From a virus: a stretch of DNA of 57,616 nucleotides. Made by a program: the position numbers and the translations under genes. The stretch spans positions 1 to 57,616 of IMG/VR virus record IMGVR_UViG_3300017956_002575; one strand, 5' to 3'. Under the pieces are notes generated by a model. That model was not told the origin of the DNA. It ran no database searches and saw only the letters and a list, made by a program, of their open reading frames with translations. This document shows positions 1 through 8,301 of this stretch, in pieces (the stretch's first letter is position 1; each line of letters begins with the position of its first letter).

Positions 1-14
1 AACTGAGTAAATAT

Positions 15-23
15 TGCTATAAT
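15..23 (+). promoter_or_regulatory. Candidate extended -10 promoter for the peptidase gene
   Basis: A TATAAT hexamer at 18-23 is preceded by TG one base upstream (15-16), the extended -10 arrangement used by sigma70-type polymerase without a strong -35. It lies about 32 bases before the ATG at 56, and a GAGAGG ribosome site sits at 45-50. The upstream -35 region is cut by the window edge, and AT-rich DNA yields such boxes by chance. Confidence 0.4.
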
Positions 24-55
24 ATATACATAAAGTTAGGAAATGAGAGGCACTG

Positions 56-1381
56 ATGGCTGTTTTAGCAAACGCAAAAGATACTGCTAGTAAACTTAAA
101 AACTGGCAACCTGATCCAGATATAACCCCCGAAGCACTTGAGGTAATGCGAGAAGAAGTTTACGACCGCATTATTATTGCACGAGTAGGCTTACTACTTC
201 GTCATCCTTTCTTTGGTAACATGGCTACACGTTTGCGCATTTTAGCAGCAGATGATTGGTTGCCTACAGCCGCAGTAGACGGACGTAATTTATACTATAA
301 CACACAATTCTTTAATGCAATGTCAAACAAAGAAATCGAGTTTGTTATTGCACACGAAATTTTACACTGTGTTTACGATCATTTAGAACGTAGAGGTGAT
401 CGTATTCCTATGCTATACAATATTGCCGCTGACTATAAAGTAAACAACCTGCTTGTAAGAGATCGCATTGGTGAAAAGCCAAAGATTGTAGATTGTTTCC
501 AAGACTTTAAATATGAAGAATATTCATCAGAAGAAATTTACGAAGAACTGTTTAAAGAAGCAGAAGAGCGTGGCAAAGAATATTTAGAACAACTAGGTGA
601 ATTGTTAGACGAACACTTAGATCCAGAATCAGGAGAAGGCGAAGCTGACGGTGATGCAGGCGAAGAAAAAGATTCAAAAGGTAATGCTGTAAGTAAAAAG
701 AAACCTAAATATTCTAAAGAAGAAGTTAAAAAGATTAAAGACGAAATTAAAGAATCTATGATTAATTCTGCGCAAAGTGCAGGTGCAGGAAATGTTCCTG
801 CAGGTGTACAGCGCATGATTAAAGAACTTACAGAACCTAAAATGAATTGGCGTCAGATTTTACGCCAGCAAATTCAATCTACAATTAAAGACGATTATAC
901 ATTTGCTCGTCCATCACGTAAAGGTTGGCAAAGCGGTGCTATACTTCCTGGTATGAATTTTGCAGAAACTATTGATCTTTGTATTTGTTTAGATATGTCA
1001 GGTTCAATTGGCGATGCACAAGGTCGCGACTTCTTAAGTGAAGTTAAAGGTATTATGGAAGAATACAAAGACTACAAAATTAAATTGTGGTGCTTTGATA
1101 CTGCTGTTTACAACGAAGATGATTTTAGTGCAGACGATGGACGTGATTTATTAGACTACGAAATTATGGGCGGTGGTGGCACTGACTTCATGGTAAATTG
1201 GGAATACATGAAAGAAAATGACATTACGCCTAAAAAGTTTATTATGTTTACAGACGGTTATGCTTGGGATAGCTGGGGTGACCCAGACTACTGTGATACA
1301 GTGTTTATTATTCACAGCAACCGTGATAAAGGGTTACAAGCGCCATTTGGTGTTACAGCCCATTACGAAGAAGCTGCATGA
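56..1381 (+). CDS. VWA-like metallopeptidase (DUF2201-type)
   Basis: Two parts are visible. The N-terminal part carries a zinc-peptidase motif HEILH (H100, E101, H104), and the C-terminal part is a von Willebrand A-like domain with a DMSGS metal-site signature (D313, S315, S317). They are joined by an acidic, Lys/Glu-rich linker at about residues 155-240 that is probably flexible. This architecture is that of the bacterial and phage VWA-like metallopeptidases, which usually work with a MoxR-type AAA ATPase; no ATPase is in this window, so it may lie just upstream. The substrate is unknown; a role in protein maturation or host takeover is inference. The ATG has a GAGAGG ribosome site five bases upstream. 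The end overlaps the next gene by ATGA. Confidence 0.85.
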   Translation: MAVLANAKDTASKLKNWQPDPDITPEALEVMREEVYDRIIIARVGLLLRHPFFGNMATRLRILAADDWLPTAAVDGRNLYYNTQFFNAMSNKEIEFVIAHEILHCVYDHLERRGDRIPMLYNIAADYKVNNLLVRDRIGEKPKIVDCFQDFKYEEYSSEEIYEELFKEAEERGKEYLEQLGELLDEHLDPESGEGEADGDAGEEKDSKGNAVSKKKPKYSKEEVKKIKDEIKESMINSAQSAGAGNVPAGVQRMIKELTEPKMNWRQILRQQIQSTIKDDYTFARPSRKGWQSGAILPGMNFAETIDLCICLDMSGSIGDAQGRDFLSEVKGIMEEYKDYKIKLWCFDTAVYNEDDFSADDGRDLLDYEIMGGGGTDFMVNWEYMKENDITPKKFIMFTDGYAWDSWGDPDYCDTVFIIHSNRDKGLQAPFGVTAHYEEAA

Positions 1382-1659
1382 TACTAAACAAAGAACCAAA
1401 TCCACTTAACGTATTCAAGGCTAGGAGAGTAAATCATCCACTGCCGCATTTTGAATACGTTAATGTTCCTATAAAATACAATCTTGAAGGTAGTCTAGAT
1501 AAATGGATTGATCGAAATCTAAAGAACAGATATTTTATAGGTAAAAACGTATCTTTAGATAAAAATAATTCGTTATCTAGTGTACTTACAGTTGGATTTG
1601 AAGAAAAGAAAGATATGAGTTATTTCATGTTAGCTTGTCCACATTTGAAGTACACATAA
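1378..1659 (+). CDS. Small hypothetical protein
   Basis: A 93-residue protein whose ATG overlaps the TGA of the peptidase gene (ATGA), implying translational coupling. It has no signal peptide, membrane segment or motif I recognise; the middle is basic and the end is hydrophobic with two Cys/Met-rich turns (around residues 80-90). The position suggests co-transcription with the peptidase. Its function is unknown. A late-promoter-like box for the next gene overlaps its stop codon. Confidence 0.7.
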   Translation: MILNKEPNPLNVFKARRVNHPLPHFEYVNVPIKYNLEGSLDKWIDRNLKNRYFIGKNVSLDKNNSLSSVLTVGFEEKKDMSYFMLACPHLKYT

Positions 1660-1662
1660 ATA
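1655..1662 (+). promoter_or_regulatory. Degenerate T4-like late promoter box (CATAAATA)
   Basis: CATAAATA differs in one base from the T4 late -10 box TATAAATA. It overlaps the stop codon of the preceding gene and sits about 36 bases before the ATG at 1699, leaving room for a short leader with an AGGAG ribosome site at 1685-1689. The spacing is right for a real late promoter, but this is recognition by eye only. Confidence 0.4.
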
Positions 1663-1698
1663 AAGTGCGCATATATATTACTATAGGAGAAAACAAAT

Positions 1699-1944
1699 AT
1701 GAGCGATGATAAAAACGCAGCACCAGAAGCAGAAGTAAAAGAAACTACTACAGCATCTGCTCAAGAGCAACAAAGTCCTGATTTAACAGTTCAAGATCTA
1801 CAAGCTCTTAAGAGTATTATCGATGTTGCTAGTCAGCGTGGTGCATTTAAACCAAATGAAATGATGGCTGTTGGACAAACTTACAATAAACTAGAAGTAT
1901 TTTTAGCCGCAGTTACTCAACAACAACCTGCACAAGGAGCATAA
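1699..1944 (+). CDS. Small acidic hypothetical phage protein
   Basis: An 81-residue protein with a low-complexity Ala/Glu/Thr/Gln-rich first third, a helical core (about residues 28-75) and a Gln/Ala-rich tail. It has a strong ribosome site (AGGAG, ten bases before the ATG) and a late-promoter-like box upstream, suggesting abundant late expression. It precedes the next gene by one base. The general look (disordered ends, short helical middle) fits small marine T4-like phage proteins of unknown role; I do not recognise a specific family. Confidence 0.75.
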   Translation: MSDDKNAAPEAEVKETTTASAQEQQSPDLTVQDLQALKSIIDVASQRGAFKPNEMMAVGQTYNKLEVFLAAVTQQQPAQGA

Positions 1945-1945
1945 T

Positions 1946-2545
1946 ATGTTGAAACATGTAGGCCGTATGGTCAGAAACAAAAGAAAGGTTGTAGTAGCAT
2001 ATAGAGTTGTCCCAGGAGAAGCAGACAGTGCTATTGTAATTACTACAGAAAATTTAGAAGCTGCGGATCACGATACACTAATGAAAACCGTAGAATCTCC
2101 AGCTGGACAAGATGCAGATGAATTTGCACTAGTTATGGCTAGAACTAGATTATCAGATGGAAGTAATATGCTTTCTAGATTCCATACAACTGGAAAGATG
2201 GTTAAAGTAAAACAATCTGATATTGAAATGATTCCAAATTCAAACACTACTATTAATCTTGCAGAACTTAATAAAGTTATTGCAGAACAAAAAGGGGTTA
2301 GTATCGAAGATTTGGCTATTCAACCAGAAGGCGGCACTGTTGCAACAGTAAAAAAAGAAGATAGTCCTGTAGCAGAAACTGCTGCACCTAGTGACGGTGT
2401 ATTATCTGATGAAGATTTAGCTGCACAATATAGATCACAAGCAGATTCATTATTTAAAGAAGCAAAACGACTTCGTGAGCAGGCAGAAGAGCTAGTGCCT
2501 ACTAAAAAGAGAGCCAAATCAGAGAAATCAACAGAAAGTGTCTGA
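1946..2545 (+). CDS. Hypothetical protein with coiled-coil-like C-terminus
   Basis: A 199-residue protein. The first 115 residues look like a mixed alpha/beta domain, starting with a basic segment (GRMVRNKRK). A Pro/Thr/Ala linker follows (about 130-155), then a charged heptad-like helix (about 157-190) with a basic end. It begins one base after the preceding stop, and its stop overlaps the next gene by eight bases, so these three genes form one unit. There are no catalytic motifs. A DNA- or virion-associated role would be a guess. Confidence 0.7.
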   Translation: MLKHVGRMVRNKRKVVVAYRVVPGEADSAIVITTENLEAADHDTLMKTVESPAGQDADEFALVMARTRLSDGSNMLSRFHTTGKMVKVKQSDIEMIPNSNTTINLAELNKVIAEQKGVSIEDLAIQPEGGTVATVKKEDSPVAETAAPSDGVLSDEDLAAQYRSQADSLFKEAKRLREQAEELVPTKKRAKSEKSTESV

Positions 2546-2858
2546 AGCATCTAAACTTCCACCCGAAGTTGTTGATCATTGGCCCGAAATATTCAAAGAC
2601 GTTGAAATTAAAGCAGTACCACTCGAATATATTCATAGCGTCCATGTTCATTTTCACGATGGAAATATATGGGAAATTGATATGGACAGTCAGGAAGTTT
2701 CAGGCAGTGATCAATTAACTGAAATAGAAGATTCGTTAGAAGCATTTTTTGCAGAATACGACGAATCAATATCACATGTCGATTTTCGTTTAAATACCTC
2801 AAAAGTAGTTAAAGATGTCAAAGCTAGAACTCAAAAGTTCATGAAAAAGAGAAGATAG
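2538..2858 (+). CDS. Hypothetical protein, 106 residues, GTG start
   Basis: It starts with GTG inside the last codons of the preceding gene (overlap 2538-2545). The protein begins with SEASKLPPEVVDHWPEIF and is acidic through the middle (DSLEAFFAEYDES), ending in a basic tail (KARTQKFMKKRR). A repeated motif of the type VHVHFHDGNIWEIDM suggests a compact beta-rich fold. No enzyme signature is present. The overlap and shared strand place it in the same operon as the two genes before it. Confidence 0.65.
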   Translation: MSEASKLPPEVVDHWPEIFKDVEIKAVPLEYIHSVHVHFHDGNIWEIDMDSQEVSGSDQLTEIEDSLEAFFAEYDESISHVDFRLNTSKVVKDVKARTQKFMKKRR

Positions 2859-2881
2859 AATTAGGTAATCTTAGAAATTTG

Positions 2882-2889
2882 TATAAATA
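2882..2889 (+). promoter_or_regulatory. T4-like late promoter box TATAAATA
   Basis: An exact match to the T4 late -10 consensus, 30 bases before the ATG of the fibre gene at 2920, with an AGGAG ribosome site at 2908-2912 between them. Sequence and spacing both fit a late structural gene. This is the best promoter call in the window. Confidence 0.6.
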
Positions 2890-2919
2890 CATATAATAAG
2901 ATATTCCAGGAGTATAAAC

Positions 2920-3999
2920 ATGGCATTACGTCTAAGACGAGGAACAGACGCAGAACGTCAACTAATAACACCATTAGAAGGTGAATTAATCTATACAACA
3001 GATACCAAACTACTTTGGATTGGTGACGGAGGTACTGTCGGCGGCAATCTAGTAACAGGCGGCGCAGGCACACCTTTTGCACTTGCAGATGCAACTGATG
3101 TTGATACAACCGGAGTACAAGATCAACAAGTATTACAATATAATGCGTTGTCAGGTAACTGGGAACCTGGAATTACTCAACAAGTTACAAGCGAATTAGA
3201 CGACTTAACAAACGTAGTAGCAGCAAATCCAAACCTTAATGATGTATTATCTTGGGATGGATTAAATTGGACTGCAACTGCAAGTAATGTTACTTTAGAC
3301 AGTTTAACTGATGTTGTATCTGGACCAGCCGTACTAGGAGACTTTTTAGTATATGACGGTGCTAACTGGATACCACAAAGTAGTGCAGAAGTAGGACTTA
3401 CAAATCTTACAGCAGATATTAAAGGTAGTGTGTTTGCAGACGATTCTACTTTACTAGTAGATGGTATAAATGGTACTTTGTCAAACGGTTCATTAGTATT
3501 TGAAAACAATACTATTTCAGCAGTAATTGATGATAATATTACTATCAAAACAGAAATTTTAGCACAACAGTTTTATGGTGTAGAAAACACTACTGACGGA
3601 ACATTGTACACTCTAGAAGCATTTAGAGGAACTGAGACATCCCCTGCGGTTGTACAAGCAGGAGATCCTGTTGGTACACTAGCATTTGCAGGATATGACG
3701 GAACTTCCACAGTAACACAAGGTGCTATTAACGTATCTATAGATACTGTTACTGGAACCAATCAGTTACCAGGTAAAATGTCTGTTTATTTACACGACTA
3801 TGATGGAAACTATTTTATAGCTATAGGAGCTGACTCTAGAGGTACTGTTACAGTTCCTACACTTAAAGTAACACCATATGCAGATGCTGCGGCTAGAGAT
3901 GCAGCAATTCCATCTCCTGAAGCAGGAATGATGGTGTATATCACATCAACAAATAAACATCAAGGATACGATGGTACTACTTGGAACGATTTCTATTAA
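2920..3999 (+). CDS. Fibre-like protein with tropism-determinant-type N-terminus
   Basis: A 359-residue structural protein. The first 40 residues (LRLRRGTDAERQ, then EGELIYTTDTKLLWIGDG) match the short N-terminal module seen in major tropism determinant and other phage fibre proteins. The middle contains repeated 'LxWDGLNWTATASN' / 'YDGANWIPQS'-type segments and beta-rich stretches, and the end (YDGTTWNDFY) is a common fibre terminus. It probably forms a trimeric virion appendage that contacts the host surface. It has a late promoter box and ribosome site upstream and a terminator hairpin downstream, so it can be its own transcription unit. It borders the accessory island. Confidence 0.75.
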   Translation: MALRLRRGTDAERQLITPLEGELIYTTDTKLLWIGDGGTVGGNLVTGGAGTPFALADATDVDTTGVQDQQVLQYNALSGNWEPGITQQVTSELDDLTNVVAANPNLNDVLSWDGLNWTATASNVTLDSLTDVVSGPAVLGDFLVYDGANWIPQSSAEVGLTNLTADIKGSVFADDSTLLVDGINGTLSNGSLVFENNTISAVIDDNITIKTEILAQQFYGVENTTDGTLYTLEAFRGTETSPAVVQAGDPVGTLAFAGYDGTSTVTQGAINVSIDTVTGTNQLPGKMSVYLHDYDGNYFIAIGADSRGTVTVPTLKVTPYADAAARDAAIPSPEAGMMVYITSTNKHQGYDGTTWNDFY

Positions 4000-4022
4000 T
4001 CCAAATACATAATTATATTAGT

Positions 4023-4057
4023 AATCCTCTGATATATAATATGTCAGGGGATTTTTT
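4023..4057 (+). terminator. Rho-independent terminator containing the next gene's ribosome site
   Basis: Arms 4023-4032 (AATCCTCTGA) and 4044-4053 (TCAGGGGATT) pair over 10 bp with one G-T wobble around an 11-base loop. A run of six T follows at 4052-4057, and the ATG of the epimerase gene begins at 4058. The only purine-rich ribosome site for that gene (AGGGG, 4046-4050) is inside the right arm, so the folded form would both end the fibre transcript and hide the ribosome site in read-through RNA. Confidence 0.7.
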
Positions 4058-5008
4058 ATGAAGGTATTATTAACAGGATCATCAGGATTTATTGGTCAAC
4101 ACTTAACTCCACGTTTAGAAAACGATCACACATTATATCACTTAAAGAGCGATCTATTAGATTTTGACAGTGTTCAACAAGAAGTTGATGCTATTAAACC
4201 AGACATCATTGTTCACTTAGCAGCTCGTACAGAAGTTGAAAATAGTTTTTACGAACAAATTACATTTAGTCAAATTAACTATGTAGGCACTGTGAATCTT
4301 ATCGAAGCTGCAAGCAAAGTTAAGAATTTAAAAAACTTTGTATTTGCCAGCACTATGGAAGTATACGGATGGCAACCTATAAGTGACGAAGTACGTGACA
4401 ACATTACACCTAAAAAGTTTATAGCATTTGACGAAAATACTACCCCTAATCCAAATGCTCCGTATGCTGTTGCAAAGTACGGTTGTGAAAAGTATCTAGA
4501 ATATGCACATAGAAGTTTAGGATTACCGTTTACTGCAATACGTCAAACTAATAGTTACGGACGCAAGGACAACGACTTCTTTGTAACAGAACAAATTATT
4601 ACACAAATGATTAAAAATCCTAATCGTATTGAACTAGGATATGCAGAACCATATCGTAACTTTATCTTTATTGACGATTTATTAGATGCTTGGTGTACAG
4701 TTATTAACAACCCTAGCAAAGTAAACAATGGTTATATTTTTACGATCGGTCCTGACAATCCTATTAAGATTAAAGATTATGTTGATATGATTGCCAATAA
4801 AATTGGTTGGACAGGTGAAGTTGTTTGGGATACCAAACCAATAAGACCTGGTGAAATTTATTGGCTAAACAGTAACCATAGGTTAATAACTAGTATCACT
4901 GGATGGGAACCTAAAGTAAGTTTAAGTGACGGTTTAGATTATACTATAAATGTATGGAAGAATTTATTAGGACAACAACCAATCAATAAGGTTATTCGTC
5001 TTAACTAA
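4058..5008 (+). CDS. NAD-dependent sugar epimerase/dehydratase (extended SDR)
   Basis: A 316-residue extended short-chain dehydrogenase. The N-terminus has the Rossmann signature TGSSGFIG (residues 6-13), followed by HLAAR (53-57). The catalytic set is S98/T99, Y136 and K140 in the YAVAK motif. Length and motifs fit nucleotide-sugar epimerases or 4,6-dehydratases, which act in the cytoplasm on NDP-hexoses; the exact reaction cannot be assigned. It is the first gene of the accessory island, reads away from the terminator, and its 3' end overlaps the convergent SGNH-like gene by 42 bases. It probably supplies a modified sugar for the glycosyltransferases further along. Confidence 0.88.
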   Translation: MKVLLTGSSGFIGQHLTPRLENDHTLYHLKSDLLDFDSVQQEVDAIKPDIIVHLAARTEVENSFYEQITFSQINYVGTVNLIEAASKVKNLKNFVFASTMEVYGWQPISDEVRDNITPKKFIAFDENTTPNPNAPYAVAKYGCEKYLEYAHRSLGLPFTAIRQTNSYGRKDNDFFVTEQIITQMIKNPNRIELGYAEPYRNFIFIDDLLDAWCTVINNPSKVNNGYIFTIGPDNPIKIKDYVDMIANKIGWTGEVVWDTKPIRPGEIYWLNSNHRLITSITGWEPKVSLSDGLDYTINVWKNLLGQQPINKVIRLN

Positions 5009-5749
5009 GTAATTAGACTTTAGTGTTGTATTATTCCACACAACGTTAGACAGATCTAAATACCCAGATTTGTTAATATTACTTTCTATAAAATCTGCTA
5101 GAATTTTATTGTTTTCATTTGTCATATGACAGTGTCTTAAATCAATATATTTTTTATAATCTTGGCTTTGTTTTTGTGTTGTATTCCAAGATTCTAACTC
5201 TAAATCATATACATGTTTTAAATCTGGATATGCATTTACAAAAATTGTATCCGGTCTAGCTAACTTAATACTATCAATTATTGCTTGTTTTAAAAGATTT
5301 TCTCGTTCTTCGTCTTTATGATAAACGTCTTTAAAAAAATTAGTTAAAGATTTAAAGTATTGTTTATCAGAATAATCTTTTGCAAATTCTATCTTTTCTA
5401 CAGCATCTTCATAAGAAGCACAATGTACCCAACCATTAAAGTTTGTACTATAACGAAACGGGCTTGTTATAGTAAAGATACACTTTTCATATTTTTTATG
5501 ATTATTAATAAATTGATTATAACTATAATATAAGTCACTACCACTTTGTCCATAAACATCTGCATCTAAATGTCTATGCCAGCCTATATATTTTTCTCCC
5601 CACTTAGATAAAACCATAGAGGAATCTTCTTTAGAATACTTACGTTTACAAACTTTATAAACTTCTCTTATAAATCCTTCAGCAGTAATGTGCCACTCTA
5701 AATGCGGATTTGCTGCAAAGCTGTCACCAAATATTGCTATTTTATTCAC
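4967..5749 (-). CDS. SGNH/GDSL hydrolase-like protein
   Basis: The protein opens with NKIAIFGDSFAANP, the block I nucleophile motif of SGNH hydrolases, and ends with a DLRHCHM segment that can supply the Asp-x-x-His pair. Such enzymes act as esterases or sugar O-deacetylases/acyltransferases. I chose GTG at 5749, giving MNKIAIFGDS; a longer TTG start at 5761 is possible. The GTG shares its G with the TAG of the upstream radical SAM gene, so it is translationally coupled. Its last 42 bases overlap the convergent epimerase gene. Likely job: changing acyl groups on a glycan (inference). About 260 residues. Confidence 0.7.
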   Translation of the reverse strand: MNKIAIFGDSFAANPHLEWHITAEGFIREVYKVCKRKYSKEDSSMVLSKWGEKYIGWHRHLDADVYGQSGSDLYYSYNQFINNHKKYEKCIFTITSPFRYSTNFNGWVHCASYEDAVEKIEFAKDYSDKQYFKSLTNFFKDVYHKDEERENLLKQAIIDSIKLARPDTIFVNAYPDLKHVYDLELESWNTTQKQSQDYKKYIDLRHCHMTNENNKILADFIESNINKSGYLDLSNVVWNNTTLKSNYLVKTNNLIDWLLS

Positions 5750-7227
5750 TAGGGTTTCCAATTAAGTTTATTATCAATATATTTTCTTATAAATGCATCT
5801 GTATTAACTCTACCTTCAGGTCCGTCAAAAATTGCAACTGGTGTAGTTAGTCTTTCTTCAACTTCTTTGCCATGCATCGCATTAGTAGCAAGCATCCATA
5901 TATCTGTCATTAAGGGCTTATCTTCAAGACGTACAGACTTTGCAATGTCTAAAGCTTCGTCCATTGTCATATAGTCATTTTCCCAATTCACAGCATTTCT
6001 AGACGGATCTCTATCAATAGATTCTTGATAAGCTGATCCGTTTTCTACTTGGCGTTCTCTATATCCATACTTTTCCCAATTTAACGTAAACTCAGAAGTA
6101 TTTCCATAACTATGTCTATTAATTATTAACGGGTGTATAGATACATAAATTTCAGGAGGCAATGCATTAATCCATTTTATAGTTGATGCTATAGTTTCTT
6201 TTGTTTCATAAGGAAGACCAACTATAAAAGAAAGAGTTGCTGCATATAACTCACGACCATTATTATTAAAATAATTATAGATATCATAAAATCCTTGCTT
6301 AACTTTTTCAGGGTCCATTCCTTTTCCGATTGTTTTTCCGCTTTCGCGGTTAAGAGTTTCAATCCCATATGCATGACCTAGAAATCCCATTTGTAGTAAA
6401 AGTTCTTTATCTTGAGGTCTGCTTATAAGCAAGTCTCCTCGAATAAACCCGGCAAAAAAGGGATCAAAGTTTAGCTCTTGTACACCTTCTGCATACGTCC
6501 TTATTTTCTCTGTTGTTTCGTTAAATGTACTATCTGCAACAATATAATTTTTTACACCAAATCTGTCATAATTTTCTTTCATTTGAGTTACAAAGTCTTC
6601 CTTTGCAGCAATATAGTTTCCTTTAGCTTTTAAATAAGGAAAGTCACAAAATGAACATTTAAATTTACACCCTCTAGAAAATTCCATAGTAAGCCATTCG
6701 CCTTCTTGTATAAAATCTCTATCTTGATACTGTACTTCTAAATCTGTCATATAGCCTGCATGATGAGGACTATCTGTACTGTTAGCTAGTATAACTTTTT
6801 TATCTGTCCAGGGAAACTCTGTTTTTATTAAAGGCAATCCGTTGTTAAACAAATAGTCTAACAATTTTAGTATAGCATTTTCAGCATGTCCTACTATATA
6901 ATAATCAATGTAGTTTGCATCATAAGTAGGAAATCCTTGCATACCTGCTAAAAGGTATAGATGCGGATATGTGTCTTTAATCCATTTAGTAAATGCTTCT
7001 AGCTTTGGTGTCCAAAAAGTAAAAACTTGTCCAAAACCTATAAATTTAGTATTTGAATTGACTCTAGATCTAACTAATTCTTTTAGTTCTTCAAGTTCCC
7101 AACTAATAGTATAATCAATAACTTCAACATCCCAGTTATGATTTCTAAGGTGATGTGCAATCCTATAACAACCAAAACCTCTTATAATGTCGTCACTTGA
7201 AATGTTAAAAATTAAAGTATGATTCAT
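5749..7227 (-). CDS. Radical SAM enzyme with B12-binding-like N-terminus
   Basis: A 492-residue protein. Residues 1-130 resemble the Rossmann-like cobalamin-binding domain of BchE/MiaB-neighbour radical SAM proteins (a beta strand, then VEVIDY and a glycine-rich LLAGMQGFP), but the DxHxxG B12 ligand motif is not evident, so cobalamin may not be bound by a histidine. The radical SAM core has CxxxCxxC at C187, C191 and C194 in the sequence RGCKFKCSFC, which ligates a 4Fe-4S cluster. Enzymes of this architecture do methylations and rearrangements in natural-product and sugar pathways. It lies between the amidinotransferase and an SGNH-like gene in one minus-strand operon. Confidence 0.85.
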   Translation of the reverse strand: MNHTLIFNISSDDIIRGFGCYRIAHHLRNHNWDVEVIDYTISWELEELKELVRSRVNSNTKFIGFGQVFTFWTPKLEAFTKWIKDTYPHLYLLAGMQGFPTYDANYIDYYIVGHAENAILKLLDYLFNNGLPLIKTEFPWTDKKVILANSTDSPHHAGYMTDLEVQYQDRDFIQEGEWLTMEFSRGCKFKCSFCDFPYLKAKGNYIAAKEDFVTQMKENYDRFGVKNYIVADSTFNETTEKIRTYAEGVQELNFDPFFAGFIRGDLLISRPQDKELLLQMGFLGHAYGIETLNRESGKTIGKGMDPEKVKQGFYDIYNYFNNNGRELYAATLSFIVGLPYETKETIASTIKWINALPPEIYVSIHPLIINRHSYGNTSEFTLNWEKYGYRERQVENGSAYQESIDRDPSRNAVNWENDYMTMDEALDIAKSVRLEDKPLMTDIWMLATNAMHGKEVEERLTTPVAIFDGPEGRVNTDAFIRKYIDNKLNWKP

Positions 7228-7242
7228 GTATTATCTCTTTTA

Positions 7243-8301
7243 TTAATCAAAGTAGTTTTCTAAACTACCTTTACGTTTAACATCTAATGTATTACAGTGA
7301 AAACCACCACTCATACTACGTGCTTGTCTAGCAGGACAAGGGACACTTTCAATACCATACTTTTCTAGTATACGCATTAACGGTTCTTGATCCTTGTCAA
7401 TTACTACACAATTTTCATTAATACTTAGCAGATTCATCCCAATCCAAGGTGAGCAAGGGCTTACACCATTTGGCAAATTGCAATTGGGTGCAACTAGGTC
7501 GTCCATACCTACAAAAATCTTATCCCATTTTTCAAAAATCTTTGGATAATGATCTGGACTACAACGTTCTGCATTAAACATAACTAAGCCCGGACGTAGT
7601 GGAATAACTGTACTGTCAAAGTGTGCAAAGAAATAAAAGTCTTCTGCAAGATGCAAACGATATCCTCTAGGTTCTACAATAGTTTTTAACCATTCGTATC
7701 CTAGTATACTTCCTGTGTTACTGTGTTGGTACAACAAGTCTCTACCTAGTCTTACTACGTTAGGTGCTTCCCAAACAATTTCATTGTTACGCACCGTAGG
7801 GACACTTAAATCGTCAAATTGATATAAGTCGTCCTTTAGTATAGGTGAAGGACTTTTAATCCACTGTGTGCCTTCTTTCATTTGCTGATACAAATAATCA
7901 TAGTACACTCTAGTTTCATACTGCCTTGCTCTCATAGGACTGCTACATTCAATAATCATGTTATCTAACGGTAATAACAAATCTCTTGGGCAAAAGCTAT
8001 ACCAGCCAGTAGTAGTCCAGTCAGGTGAACTAAATTCTTTACTGTGATCAGTAGGAGTAGGACGATGTACTTTAATGCCTAACTTAGTTAGTGTGTCGGC
8101 CAAGATATCTAAATCTTCTTCTGCCTCTTCCATAATTTGTTTGTCATGTGGTCCTTCTAAGCCTACAAGTTCTTCTTCACTATAAGTAGCATAAGAAAAA
8201 CTACGAACACTCGGGTCCATTGTAGGTAGTACTGCACCCTTTGCTGTACCAACAAAAATCTCTTCTAATGGATCCCAATCATTGTTCGATTGTACTGCCA
8301 T
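7243..8301 (-). CDS. Amidinotransferase (glycine/inosamine-phosphate amidinotransferase family)
   Basis: 352 residues, close to the family length. The catalytic triad of the AGAT/StrB family is in place: Asp188 in RLGRDLLYQHSN, His227 in AHFDST, and Cys336 in GGFHCNTLD. The family moves an amidino group from arginine to an amine acceptor, giving guanidino products (creatine precursor, or guanidino-aminocyclitol in streptomycin-type pathways). In this context, next to a PLP aminotransferase-fold gene and radical SAM and 2OG enzymes, a guanidinylated sugar is the best guess. It overlaps the aminotransferase-like gene by 23 bases, and a GGAG site precedes the ATG. Confidence 0.88.
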   Translation of the reverse strand: MAVQSNNDWDPLEEIFVGTAKGAVLPTMDPSVRSFSYATYSEEELVGLEGPHDKQIMEEAEEDLDILADTLTKLGIKVHRPTPTDHSKEFSSPDWTTTGWYSFCPRDLLLPLDNMIIECSSPMRARQYETRVYYDYLYQQMKEGTQWIKSPSPILKDDLYQFDDLSVPTVRNNEIVWEAPNVVRLGRDLLYQHSNTGSILGYEWLKTIVEPRGYRLHLAEDFYFFAHFDSTVIPLRPGLVMFNAERCSPDHYPKIFEKWDKIFVGMDDLVAPNCNLPNGVSPCSPWIGMNLLSINENCVVIDKDQEPLMRILEKYGIESVPCPARQARSMSGGFHCNTLDVKRKGSLENYFD

